A DNA stretch of 35,075 nt from a virus. Where the stretch lies: positions 1-35,075 of the IMG/VR virus record IMGVR_UViG_3300049893_000962; one strand, given 5' to 3'. Position 1 is the first letter of the stretch. Each line of letters begins with the position of its first letter. Both the position numbers and the translations under genes were made by a program. The notes beneath the pieces were generated by a model. The model saw only the letters and a list, made by a program, of their open reading frames with translations, had not been told where the DNA came from and made no database searches. This document shows positions 1-5,903 of the stretch, piece by piece.

Positions 1-1
1 T

Positions 2-379
2 CTCACGGCTGCGGACTGGGGTCGAATCGGTCAACGATTACGTTCGGAATACGCTTACCTACAGGGTTTTGCTTCTGATCTTTTGGCTGCTCGCGTTTCT
101 ACTCCCATGGCTCTTGCTCGTATCCAGCTATACGCTGAAAGTGTACGAGGATCTTACTGGGAAGGAAATACGATTCGGAGAGAACGAGAAGGATACTCCT
201 TGATGCGACGCATCCTTGATCCACAGGCTCAGCATTGTGCAGACTGCGTTCGCTATAAGCAAGCTGGAATTGTTCCCATTGGAAGCCTTCCGATGCCAGG
301 GCAACGTTGTGAATGCAGGGCTCGCTGTAAGTGTTCTGTTGAATACTTGAGATCGCAGGCTCCTGCTATTCCCGTGTGA
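2..379 (+). CDS. Phage minor head protein, C-terminal part (5' truncated by window)
   Basis: An open frame enters from the window edge and stops at the TGA at 377-379, leaving 125 residues. The end carries a dense Cys pattern (HCADC, then GSLPMPGQRCECRARCKC). Phage minor head proteins of the SPP1 gp7 / Mu gpF type often finish this way, with a CxxC, a GxLPxPG turn and a CxC-rich tail that may bind metal. In phages such proteins sit near the portal and help head assembly or accompany ejected DNA. The frame is open upstream of the TTG at 83, so that codon need not be the start. The position just upstream of the capsid module fits. The family call rests on the C-terminal motif alone because the main domain is outside the window. 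Confidence 0.7.
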   Translation, partial: LTAADWGRIGQRLRSEYAYLQGFASDLLAARVSTPMALARIQLYAESVRGSYWEGNTIRREREGYSLMRRILDPQAQHCADCVRYKQAGIVPIGSLPMPGQRCECRARCKCSVEYLRSQAPAIPV

Positions 380-418
380 ATTTGGCCTTTATCATCTGGG
401 AGAGATATTCTTCCATTT

Positions 419-1642
419 GTGGCCAAAATCCTTTATTGCGGTGACGCATTTGTTGAGACAGGGTTTGGCAGGGTGGCTCAAAACATCCTGCCAGCGCTGA
501 ATGAAGCCCATGAGCTCCATATCATGGGCTGTAATTATTGGGGCGATTATGACGAAAAAGCCGAAGGCTATCGCGTGTACCCAGCAGGCGTTTACGGCAG
601 TGATCCGTTTGGTAGCCATCGAGTGGTTGACCTTGTAACACGGATCAAGCCGGATCTGGTGTGGGTAACGAATGATTTCTGGATTGCCCTGGAATACTGG
701 CGTCGTTTAAAGGAAGTACAAGAAAAGATTGGCTTCAAATTCTTTTGTTATTCGCCTATTGACAGCTATGGTATATTCCCAGAGCTGATGCCAAGCGTGG
801 AGGAGTGGGATGGATTTGCCACTTACACCGAATTTGGCGCAGAAGAAATGAAGAAAGCTGGTTACAGCAAGAAGATTGATATTATTCCACACGGCATCGA
901 TCCCAATACATTCTTCCCCATGAGCATGAAAGAATGCCGCAAGGAACTTGGGCTGCCAGATGATGACGCTTTTATTGTCTTTAACGGCAATCGCAATCAG
1001 CCTCGCAAGCGGATTGATATTACCATTCGTGGCTTCATTGATTTCGCTAAAGACAAGCCTGATGCTCGCCTTTGGCTGAACATGGGCACAAAGGATCTTG
1101 GCTGGGATATTGTGCCGCTGTTTAAGCGCATTGCATCTGATTACGGTTATAACTCTAAGGAGAAGCTGATTATTACTAGTCCCAACTTCTCCACTGACAA
1201 TTGCTTACCCGTTGAGCAGTTGAACATGGTTTACAACGCCGTTAATGTTGGCGTGAACACTTGTATTGGTGAGGGTTGGGGTCTTGTCAACTTTGAACAC
1301 GCCGCCACCTGCACTCCTCAGATTGTCCCAGACCATACCAGTCTTAAGGAAATCTTTAACGGAGTGGAGCGCATCGAGATCGAGAGCTGGGAAGTGGATC
1401 GCAACTATGGCCTCGACCGTGGCATCCCCTCTGCTTCTCACATGGCCGACTTGCTTGAGCCTTATTACCAAAAGCCAGACTTGTGCGAGCGGGACGGGAA
1501 ATGGTGCTTTGATAGGGTGCTGGAAAAGCAGTTCCAGTGGCCAGTAATCCAAAAGCAGATGCTGCGGATTATTGATCGTGTTCTCAACGACACCAAGGAC
1601 TCGTCCTTTAAAGGATTTGGTTCTCCCGTTCGCATTGATTGA
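419..1642 (+). CDS. Glycosyltransferase, GT-B fold, family 4 type
   Basis: The 407-residue protein has a Rossmann-like N-terminus (KILYCGDAF, then the GFGRVAQN loop at residues 15-22). A linker HGIDPNTFFP (158-167) is followed by a second nucleotide-binding domain with NGNRNQPRKR (189-198) and the acceptor/donor motif E285-x7-E293 in EGWGLVNFEHAA. These are hallmarks of retaining GT4 enzymes, which move a sugar from a nucleotide-sugar to an acceptor; the sugar and acceptor cannot be read here. The start is GTG at 419, 13 bases after a GGGAGAGA Shine-Dalgarno stretch at 398-405. No ATG is available between the upstream stop and this codon. It is the first gene of a four-gene sugar cassette inside the head module. 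It could modify virion proteins or the host surface. Confidence 0.85.
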   Translation: MAKILYCGDAFVETGFGRVAQNILPALNEAHELHIMGCNYWGDYDEKAEGYRVYPAGVYGSDPFGSHRVVDLVTRIKPDLVWVTNDFWIALEYWRRLKEVQEKIGFKFFCYSPIDSYGIFPELMPSVEEWDGFATYTEFGAEEMKKAGYSKKIDIIPHGIDPNTFFPMSMKECRKELGLPDDDAFIVFNGNRNQPRKRIDITIRGFIDFAKDKPDARLWLNMGTKDLGWDIVPLFKRIASDYGYNSKEKLIITSPNFSTDNCLPVEQLNMVYNAVNVGVNTCIGEGWGLVNFEHAATCTPQIVPDHTSLKEIFNGVERIEIESWEVDRNYGLDRGIPSASHMADLLEPYYQKPDLCERDGKWCFDRVLEKQFQWPVIQKQMLRIIDRVLNDTKDSSFKGFGSPVRID

Positions 1643-1644
1643 TC

Positions 1645-2358
1645 ATGCAAGTTTCTCAAATCTTTCTTTCAGACAATGAAGATCAATCATTGTCTCCGTT
1701 TCTTCAGCACGCTACGGAAACTGTTCAATCGTCATTCGCGAATAGCGATTATGTTCTTTACAACAAAGAAACGCTTCGTCAATTCATTGCTGATCATTTC
1801 GACAGTGATGTTCTTTGGGCTTACGACACACTTCGTCCGTATTCATACAAAGCTGACCTTGGAAGGTTTTGTCTGCTGACTGTATTAGGCGGATGGTATT
1901 TAGATATTGGAGTGAGGATGCAGAATCCCATTGAAGTGGGCGAGCGCATTGAATTGTTAGCATTTCGTGACATTCAACGCTTTAGTTACACGACTTGGGC
2001 CTGTGCAACTACTGTTTTGTATTCAAAACCTAACAATCATGCTTTTATTACTGCAATTGAAATGATTGTTAATAATTGCCATGAGAAATATTATGGCATC
2101 ACTCCATTGTGTCCCACTGGCCCAACTTTACTTGGAGCAGCACTAGCAGCAAATGGCGGCAATGCCAACTTCGTTTATGGCGATTATCTTGAATTGACGC
2201 CCACTCATCAACAGAAAAATAGGGCGTTTATTCTTCCTGATGGCACAATTCTCGCCTGGAGCAAGCCTTCTGATGGCGGCGACTTGACTGGGCTTGGCGC
2301 CAAAGGCGTGAATAATTACAACGAGCTGTGGCATTCTCGCCGCGCATACGGAGACTGA
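1645..2358 (+). CDS. GT32-like glycosyltransferase with altered DxD motif
   Basis: This 237-residue protein has the layout of the DXD sugar-transferase family (GT32, Gly_transf_sug): a short N-terminal beta-alpha part, then YSYKADLGRFCLLTVLGGWYLDIGV (about residues 66-90). In typical members this region reads SDxxRxxxLxxxGGxYLDxDV and the two Asp bind the metal and nucleotide-sugar. Here the second Asp is replaced by Gly (D87-I-G89), so metal binding may be altered or the enzyme may have diverged. I chose ATG at 1645, 2 bases after the preceding stop; a TTG at 1639 would overlap that gene by 4 bases. It sits between a GT4-type transferase and an FkbM methyltransferase, probably in one transcript. 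Confidence 0.75.
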   Translation: MQVSQIFLSDNEDQSLSPFLQHATETVQSSFANSDYVLYNKETLRQFIADHFDSDVLWAYDTLRPYSYKADLGRFCLLTVLGGWYLDIGVRMQNPIEVGERIELLAFRDIQRFSYTTWACATTVLYSKPNNHAFITAIEMIVNNCHEKYYGITPLCPTGPTLLGAALAANGGNANFVYGDYLELTPTHQQKNRAFILPDGTILAWSKPSDGGDLTGLGAKGVNNYNELWHSRRAYGD

Positions 2359-2361
2359 TGA

Positions 2362-2982
2362 ATGAAATTCTTTAGCCAGATCGGCCAAGATGAGTACTAC
2401 ATCGAAAAAATCATCCAACGTCGCAAGGGTGGCCGCTTTCTTGACGTTGGGGCTCATGACGGCATTCGCACTTCCAATACTTATGCCCTAGAGCATTATC
2501 TGGGATGGACCGGCGTTTGCATTGAGGCCAACAAAGACTTGGCTGAACAATGCAAAGAGAATCGTCCAGGCTCTCATACAATACATGCTGCTGTATGGAG
2601 CGAAGAGAAAGAAGTTGTATTTCAGCTTCCTCATTCTGGGAATGATTTCTTGTCTCGTATTGGTGGGCTTGCTGTAAATGAAAACTATTTCGTGCAAGAC
2701 TTCACGCAAACTATTGACGTGACAATGACCGCTCGTCCATTGCGAGACTTGCTTGGACCAGGGAGGCATTATTTTGACTACTTTAGTCTTGATATTGAAG
2801 GTGCTGAACTGGAAGCATTAAAAGGAATTGATTGGCAAAACACTTCCTTTGGATACATTGCAATTGAGTTTGGCCATCGCGAAGAATTTCGTCGCTGCAT
2901 CGAACTCTTTATGGCTGCACATGGCTATTCATGCCATCGCATTAATGACTTTGACGTTGACTTTACGCCTACCTGGAAATGA
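2362..2982 (+). CDS. FkbM family SAM-dependent methyltransferase
   Basis: The 206-residue protein begins KFFSQIGQDEYY, usual for FkbM (Methyltransf_21) proteins. The SAM-binding loop is FLDVGAHDG (residues 26-34), followed by an acidic residue at the end of strand 2 (CIEAN, E55). A later SLDIEGAELEALKGIDW segment is the family signature. FkbM enzymes O-methylate small molecules and sugars and are frequent in glycan clusters, so methylation of a sugar added by the two preceding glycosyltransferases is a reasonable inference. Its stop overlaps the start of the next gene (ATGA, 2979-2982), implying coupled translation. The family call is firm and the substrate is unknown. Confidence 0.88.
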   Translation: MKFFSQIGQDEYYIEKIIQRRKGGRFLDVGAHDGIRTSNTYALEHYLGWTGVCIEANKDLAEQCKENRPGSHTIHAAVWSEEKEVVFQLPHSGNDFLSRIGGLAVNENYFVQDFTQTIDVTMTARPLRDLLGPGRHYFDYFSLDIEGAELEALKGIDWQNTSFGYIAIEFGHREEFRRCIELFMAAHGYSCHRINDFDVDFTPTWK

Positions 2983-4277
2983 CTACTAGCTGGGATTGTT
3001 TTGATACTTTAGTTGCGCGGCGACATTATCTTCCGCGCACGGTATTTGATAGTATCGAGCGCGAAACTGGGCTATTTGATTTTACACGTCGTCGCATGAT
3101 GGCGGAATCAAGAGCGCCTCATACGCTGGATACTATTTACACAGAATTAGCGAAAGACTATGGATGGGATGATGAAACTTGCAAGTTGATAAAGCAAATT
3201 GAAATCAACGAAGAAGTGAATCATTGTTTTCCCGTTGTAGAAAACATCCAGAAAGTAAAAGATGGCGATTTAATTGTCAGCGATATGTACTTGCCGGCTG
3301 AGGCTATTATGCAGATTCTACGGAACTGTGGGCTAAAAGCTGACGTAACGATTCATGTTACGACTGGCGGGAAAAGCGGCGGATGGATTTGGAACACTCT
3401 TCCGCCTATTGACTTGCATGTTGGAGACAATTACCACTCTGACGTTCAAAGCCCGATTTCCCATGGCATTCAAGGGCAGCACTATACAAAGACAGCTTTT
3501 ACTAGACACGAAGAACTATTTGGCGGAGAAGTTGCCTTACTAATGAGGATGGTGCGTCTTGCTAATCCTCATGAAGAAGGCACGGTCTACCATCGTCTTT
3601 GGTGGGAGCAGTCGCAACTAAACATCCCTGCATTGGTCTTGGCGGCCCTTGAACTGCCTAGTACTGGCCTGGCCTTCATCCATCGTGACTGTGTTCACTT
3701 ACAGCGCATTCACGAGGTCATTCATGGCGTCACCAATACTTCTTTCCATTGCTCGCGCATTGCCCTCGCGAAGCGCGGGCGAGGCTGGGATGAATACGTG
3801 AAGGAATGCGCCTATGGGAAGACACTTGTTGATCTCCAAGGCTCTGGTCGCAGCATCGTGAGATATTGGCGGGAAGTGTTCAATGAAATGCCTTCCATGA
3901 TTTACGTCACTGGAATGCTCAATCATGGCTATGCCATTATCCGCACTCCTCATGATATTATTGAGCGCTATAACTCTTCTCGCATTGGCTCCTTGTTGAA
4001 ATGGCCTGAGCGGGAATCTTGCGAGTTTAGAGAAGACTATCTTGATGTGCAATACGAGGCAATTGGTAAAGCTTTGCAATATGTCGAGCTGTTCCATAAT
4101 CTGCAGCCAAATAAAGACTTACTAGCCAAGATTATTGAGTTAATGGTTCACGCTGAAACCCCTGCCATTGTTGATCATTATTCTGATCATGGTCCTAATC
4201 GATATACAGTGCCGTGGCCAGAATCACATAGAATGTCATATGAGTTAGCCTTAGAAAAGGTATTTGGAAACCAATGA
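2979..4277 (+). CDS. HAD-superfamily hydrolase-like protein of the sugar cassette
   Basis: HAD motifs are present in order over the first 160 residues: motif I WDCFDTLV (nucleophile D6, T10), motif II IVSDMYLP (S101), motif III Lys in GGKSGG (K132), and motif IV HVGDNYHSD (D150, D155). Proteins with an FDxFDTL motif I plus a long C-terminal half are common in polysaccharide and glycosylation clusters, often beside or fused to glycosyltransferases. The C-terminal 250 residues contain HRDCVHLQRIH and LVDLQGSGRS, the latter resembling a phosphoribosyl-like loop; I do not assign a function to it. Likely activity is a phosphatase on a sugar or nucleotide intermediate. It overlaps the FkbM gene by 4 bases. 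Its stop overlaps the ATG of the vestigial reading frame at 4274. Confidence 0.75.
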   Translation: MTTSWDCFDTLVARRHYLPRTVFDSIERETGLFDFTRRRMMAESRAPHTLDTIYTELAKDYGWDDETCKLIKQIEINEEVNHCFPVVENIQKVKDGDLIVSDMYLPAEAIMQILRNCGLKADVTIHVTTGGKSGGWIWNTLPPIDLHVGDNYHSDVQSPISHGIQGQHYTKTAFTRHEELFGGEVALLMRMVRLANPHEEGTVYHRLWWEQSQLNIPALVLAALELPSTGLAFIHRDCVHLQRIHEVIHGVTNTSFHCSRIALAKRGRGWDEYVKECAYGKTLVDLQGSGRSIVRYWREVFNEMPSMIYVTGMLNHGYAIIRTPHDIIERYNSSRIGSLLKWPERESCEFREDYLDVQYEAIGKALQYVELFHNLQPNKDLLAKIIELMVHAETPAIVDHYSDHGPNRYTVPWPESHRMSYELALEKVFGNQ

Positions 4278-4318
4278 CTTCTAAGCAGCGCCAAAGTAAG
4301 GTTCGCAAAGTAATTTAG
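4274..4318 (+). pseudogene. 14-codon remnant of a gene start, cut by the HNH endonuclease insertion
   Basis: An ATG overlapping the HAD gene stop (ATGA) opens a 14-residue frame, MTSKQRQSKVRKVI, ending at TAG 4316-4318. It aligns without gaps to the first 14 residues of the gene at 4871 (MSLKEKRRKIARVL): four identities (M, K, K, V) and several conservative pairs (T/S, Q/E, R/K, V/I, K/R, I/L). The stop coincides with the end of the oppositely oriented HNH gene. I read this as the original translationally coupled start of the 4871 gene, separated from it by insertion of the endonuclease. The short length leaves room for coincidence. Confidence 0.5.
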
Positions 4319-4830
4319 CATGCGTCAACATGAAGCCATTGGCGGCCCTTTTCAATGTGGCCAATCGCGGTTCTACTTACACCAAGGGCCTTTGCTAGCA
4401 TGTTTCGCGAAAGACTTGGATTGGAAGCAAGAATATTTTTAATTGCAGCAACTTGATCTTCTGTTAATTTGCTCATTCCATTATTGACTCCTTTATGGAT
4501 GCCATGGCGAATTGAGTCTTGATAATTTTCTTCGGGAGTGCCCCAGGCTAAATTTTCGGCACGGTTGTCATATCTGTTTCCATTCAAGTGTCTAACAATC
4601 TCGAAGTCCTTGGGTTTCCCATGAAATGCTTCGCAGACAAGTCGATGGACTTGTCTTGTTAATCCAGTTACCCCAGCAGGATACAACCCAACTTTTCCAT
4701 AGGGACCAGAAAAATTTATCTTAAGAAGCATTCTTCGGTCTTTTTTCTTCTTGCAAACTCTTCCTTTACTGCTGACTTCGTACAGGCCGCCTGTTTCAAG
4801 AACGGGAAGCCAAACTTCTTTCTCTGCCAT
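4315..4830 (-). CDS. HNH homing-type endonuclease with NUMOD4 and C-terminal helix-turn-helix
   Basis: The 171-residue protein starts at the ATG complementary to 4828-4830 (MAEKEVW); a longer in-frame extension to 4962 would overlap the coding start of the divergent gene and adds no recognisable domain. NUMOD4 occupies about residues 5-47 (EVWLPVLETGGLYEVSSKGRV). The HNH core follows: RQVHRLVCEAF (H62), then VRHLNGNRYDNRAENLAWGT (H81, N83, N89, N93). Residues 124-165 are a DNA-binding helix-turn-helix (LTEDQVAAIKNIL, LAKALGVSRTAIGHIEKGR). This order is typical of free-standing homing endonucleases of phages, which nick or cut cognate DNA and spread by repair. It is opposite in direction to the surrounding late genes. 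A TATACT hexamer lies 24-30 bases upstream of the start on its own strand. Confidence 0.88.
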   Translation of the reverse strand: MAEKEVWLPVLETGGLYEVSSKGRVCKKKKDRRMLLKINFSGPYGKVGLYPAGVTGLTRQVHRLVCEAFHGKPKDFEIVRHLNGNRYDNRAENLAWGTPEENYQDSIRHGIHKGVNNGMSKLTEDQVAAIKNILASNPSLSRNMLAKALGVSRTAIGHIEKGRQWLHVDAC

Positions 4831-4854
4831 TTTTAAATTGCTAGAATCAGCAAA

Positions 4855-4862
4855 AGTATAAC
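4855..4862. promoter_or_regulatory. Overlapping divergent -10-like elements between HNH gene and the 4871 gene
   Basis: AGTATAAC reads TATAAC on the + strand (4857-4862) and TATACT on the - strand (4860-4855). On the - strand it could place a transcript start about 18 bases before the HNH ATG. On the + strand it would start transcription almost at the ATG at 4871, giving a leaderless or nearly leaderless message, consistent with the absence of a Shine-Dalgarno there. I see no convincing -35 hexamer for either direction, so this is tentative. Confidence 0.3.
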
Positions 4863-4870
4863 ATGGTATC

Positions 4871-5176
4871 ATGAGTTTAAAGGAAAAGCGACGCAAGATT
4901 GCGCGTGTTTTACGTGAATTCAAGGCCGGCACCTTGAAGAGCAGCAGTGGCGAACCAGTCAAGAATCGTCAGCAAGCAATTGCTATTGCCATGAGCGAAG
5001 CGGGCATGTCTCGCGGCTCCAAGAGCGATGCTTATTGGGACGCTTATGTGCTGCAAGTGGAGAAGGAAGAGCCTGAAGAAGAAGAGTGTGATGCCAACTG
5101 TGAGATGGACGAAAATCCTGCAGAGGCTCGTTGCAAGGGCTATTTAGCCAGTTTGCGGAAGAAGGCGAAAAAATAG
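4871..5176 (+). CDS. Small conserved phage protein, DUF6496-like, displaced by HNH insertion
   Basis: The 101-residue product has a basic N-terminus, then EFKAGTLKSSSGEPVKNRQQAIAIAMSEAGMS (about residues 16-47). This resembles small phage proteins with a K-S-G...RKQAIAIALSEAG motif (DUF6496-like, recalled from memory). The second half is acidic with EPEEEECDANCEMDENPAEARC (three Cys) and ends in a lysine tail. Function is unknown. The start at 4871 lacks a Shine-Dalgarno, while a matching 14-codon start sits across the HNH gene at 4274. A short C-terminal reading frame continues in the -1 frame after the AAAAAA at the stop. Confidence 0.65.
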   Translation: MSLKEKRRKIARVLREFKAGTLKSSSGEPVKNRQQAIAIAMSEAGMSRGSKSDAYWDAYVLQVEKEEPEEEECDANCEMDENPAEARCKGYLASLRKKAKK

Positions 5177-5250
5177 ACAGAAGGAACAATGCCGGCAAGG
5201 CGCGGACAAATCGCGTTATTAGGATGATTGAAAATCGCAACAAAGAGTAA
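5131..5250 (+). CDS. Possible 39-residue basic protein or -1 frame extension of the preceding gene
   Basis: In the -1 frame of the 4871 gene there is an open stretch ending at TAA 5248-5250, which overlaps the next ATG as TAATG. It can begin at TTG 5131 (preceded by GAGG), giving a product ending IDRRNNAGKARTNRV and IRMIENRNKE. It could also be reached by -1 slippage on the AAAAAA run just before the stop at 5174. The TAATG junction is the only reason to suspect translation, since such junctions usually mark coupled genes. There is no homology evidence, so this may be noise. Confidence 0.22.
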   Translation: MQGLFSQFAEEGEKIDRRNNAGKARTNRVIRMIENRNKE

Positions 5251-5570
5251 TGGGCGACGCTCTAAATCGTTTGCTTGAGGAAGAAGATGAAGGCATTGGC
5301 ATAATGAAGTCCATTGCCATCCTCTCTGCTAACGAGCATCGCAACACTTCCGAGTGGCGATTAATTGAAAAGCAATGTTTTAAAAATGGGCGACTGGATG
5401 AAACTCACATCTATGTAGAAAGCTACTATGAAAAGCCTGATCCTCATTTTGAGCCAACTAAGTTCCTTGTTTTTGAAATTGAGGCAATGGCAAAGGCTTA
5501 CATCATGGACAACATCGAGGAGCAGATCAGGGGTATTCAGGAGGATGAGGAGGAAGAAGAGGAGGATTGA
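5250..5570 (+). CDS. Acidic hypothetical protein with poly-Glu tail
   Basis: This 106-residue protein is not recognised. It is acidic throughout, starts with LLEEEDEG, has a central mixed segment (HIYVESYYEKPDPHFEPTKFLVFEIEAMAKAYIMD), and ends with EDEEEEEED. The start at 5250 overlaps an upstream TAA (TAATG). The tail-coding repeat (GAG/GAA/GAT) is read on the other strand as the poly-Ser end of the XRE regulator, so the two genes converge and overlap by 34 bases. It sits between the endonuclease scar and the regulator, in an accessory stretch. Confidence 0.6.
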   Translation: MGDALNRLLEEEDEGIGIMKSIAILSANEHRNTSEWRLIEKQCFKNGRLDETHIYVESYYEKPDPHFEPTKFLVFEIEAMAKAYIMDNIEEQIRGIQEDEEEEEED

Positions 5571-5875
5571 GCGGCGTTGGCGATGAACGAGGGATAGCCT
5601 CCTAGCCATAGAATGCTGACGCCAAATAAGCCGCTCATCACACGGACTTGCAGAAAGTCTGGGGAGATGTCGCCTGATTCAAAACGAGAGACTGTGCTCT
5701 GACTGCAATGCAAGGACTGAGCAACGTCAAATTGTGAAAGCCCGCAATTCAAGCGGGCATTTTTTATGCGTTCAGCAATGAGCACTTTGGCTTCCACGTA
5801 AGAGAGGTGCATTGCATCGACGTTACTAGATAGCATGTGTTTTTTCATTCTATTTAGCATAATTTCATAGATCAT
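5537..5875 (-). CDS. XRE-family helix-turn-helix transcriptional regulator
   Basis: The protein (up to 112 residues) has a Cro/CI-type helix-turn-helix: IKNARLNCGLSQFDVAQSLHCSQSTVSRFESGDISPDFLQVRVMSGLFGVS. Proteins with this fold bind inverted-repeat operators as dimers. The stop is the TGA complementary to 5537-5539. Just before it are nine Ser encoded by the complement of the neighbour's poly-Glu repeat. Start candidates are ATGs at 5875, 5860 and 5848; none has a clear Shine-Dalgarno, so the true N-terminus is open. Facing the head-protease gene with only 28 bases between starts, it could repress that promoter and its own. A repressor in the middle of a late module is unusual. Confidence 0.8.
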   Translation of the reverse strand: MIYEIMLNRMKKHMLSSNVDAMHLSYVEAKVLIAERIKNARLNCGLSQFDVAQSLHCSQSTVSRFESGDISPDFLQVRVMSGLFGVSILWLGGYPSFIANAAQSSSSSSSSS

Positions 5876-5903
5876 AGATGATTTTAATCGTTAATGTATA
5901 AAT
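5866..5903. promoter_or_regulatory. Divergent regulatory region, candidate operator for the XRE regulator
   Basis: The short AT-rich gap between the divergent XRE and DUF2213 genes and the XRE start codons contain a perfect inverted repeat ATCAT-AG-ATGAT (5871-5882), a tandem CATAGAT (5866-5872, 5873-5879) and TTAA-TCG-TTAA (5884-5894). TATAAAT (5897-5903) directly abuts the ATG at 5904. Small inverted repeats beside a Cro/CI-type gene are the expected operator form. I see no good -35 for either direction, so promoter positions are not assigned. Confidence 0.4.

Noticed and set aside
4274-4870. Group I intron carrying the HNH gene
   Set aside because: The endonuclease is on the opposite strand, the exons would not join to a single start (both sides have a start-like segment), and I see no intron core motifs; a free-standing insertion fits better.
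4831-4962. Upstream extension of the HNH endonuclease frame to 4962
   Set aside because: The extension overlaps the start of the divergent 4871 gene and lies upstream of the TATACT element; the NUMOD4 domain begins right after the ATG at 4830.
5190-5225. 11-codon frame MPARRGQIALLG with AGAAGG upstream
   Set aside because: Too short to support, and the competing -1 frame reaching TAATG is the better candidate in this gap.
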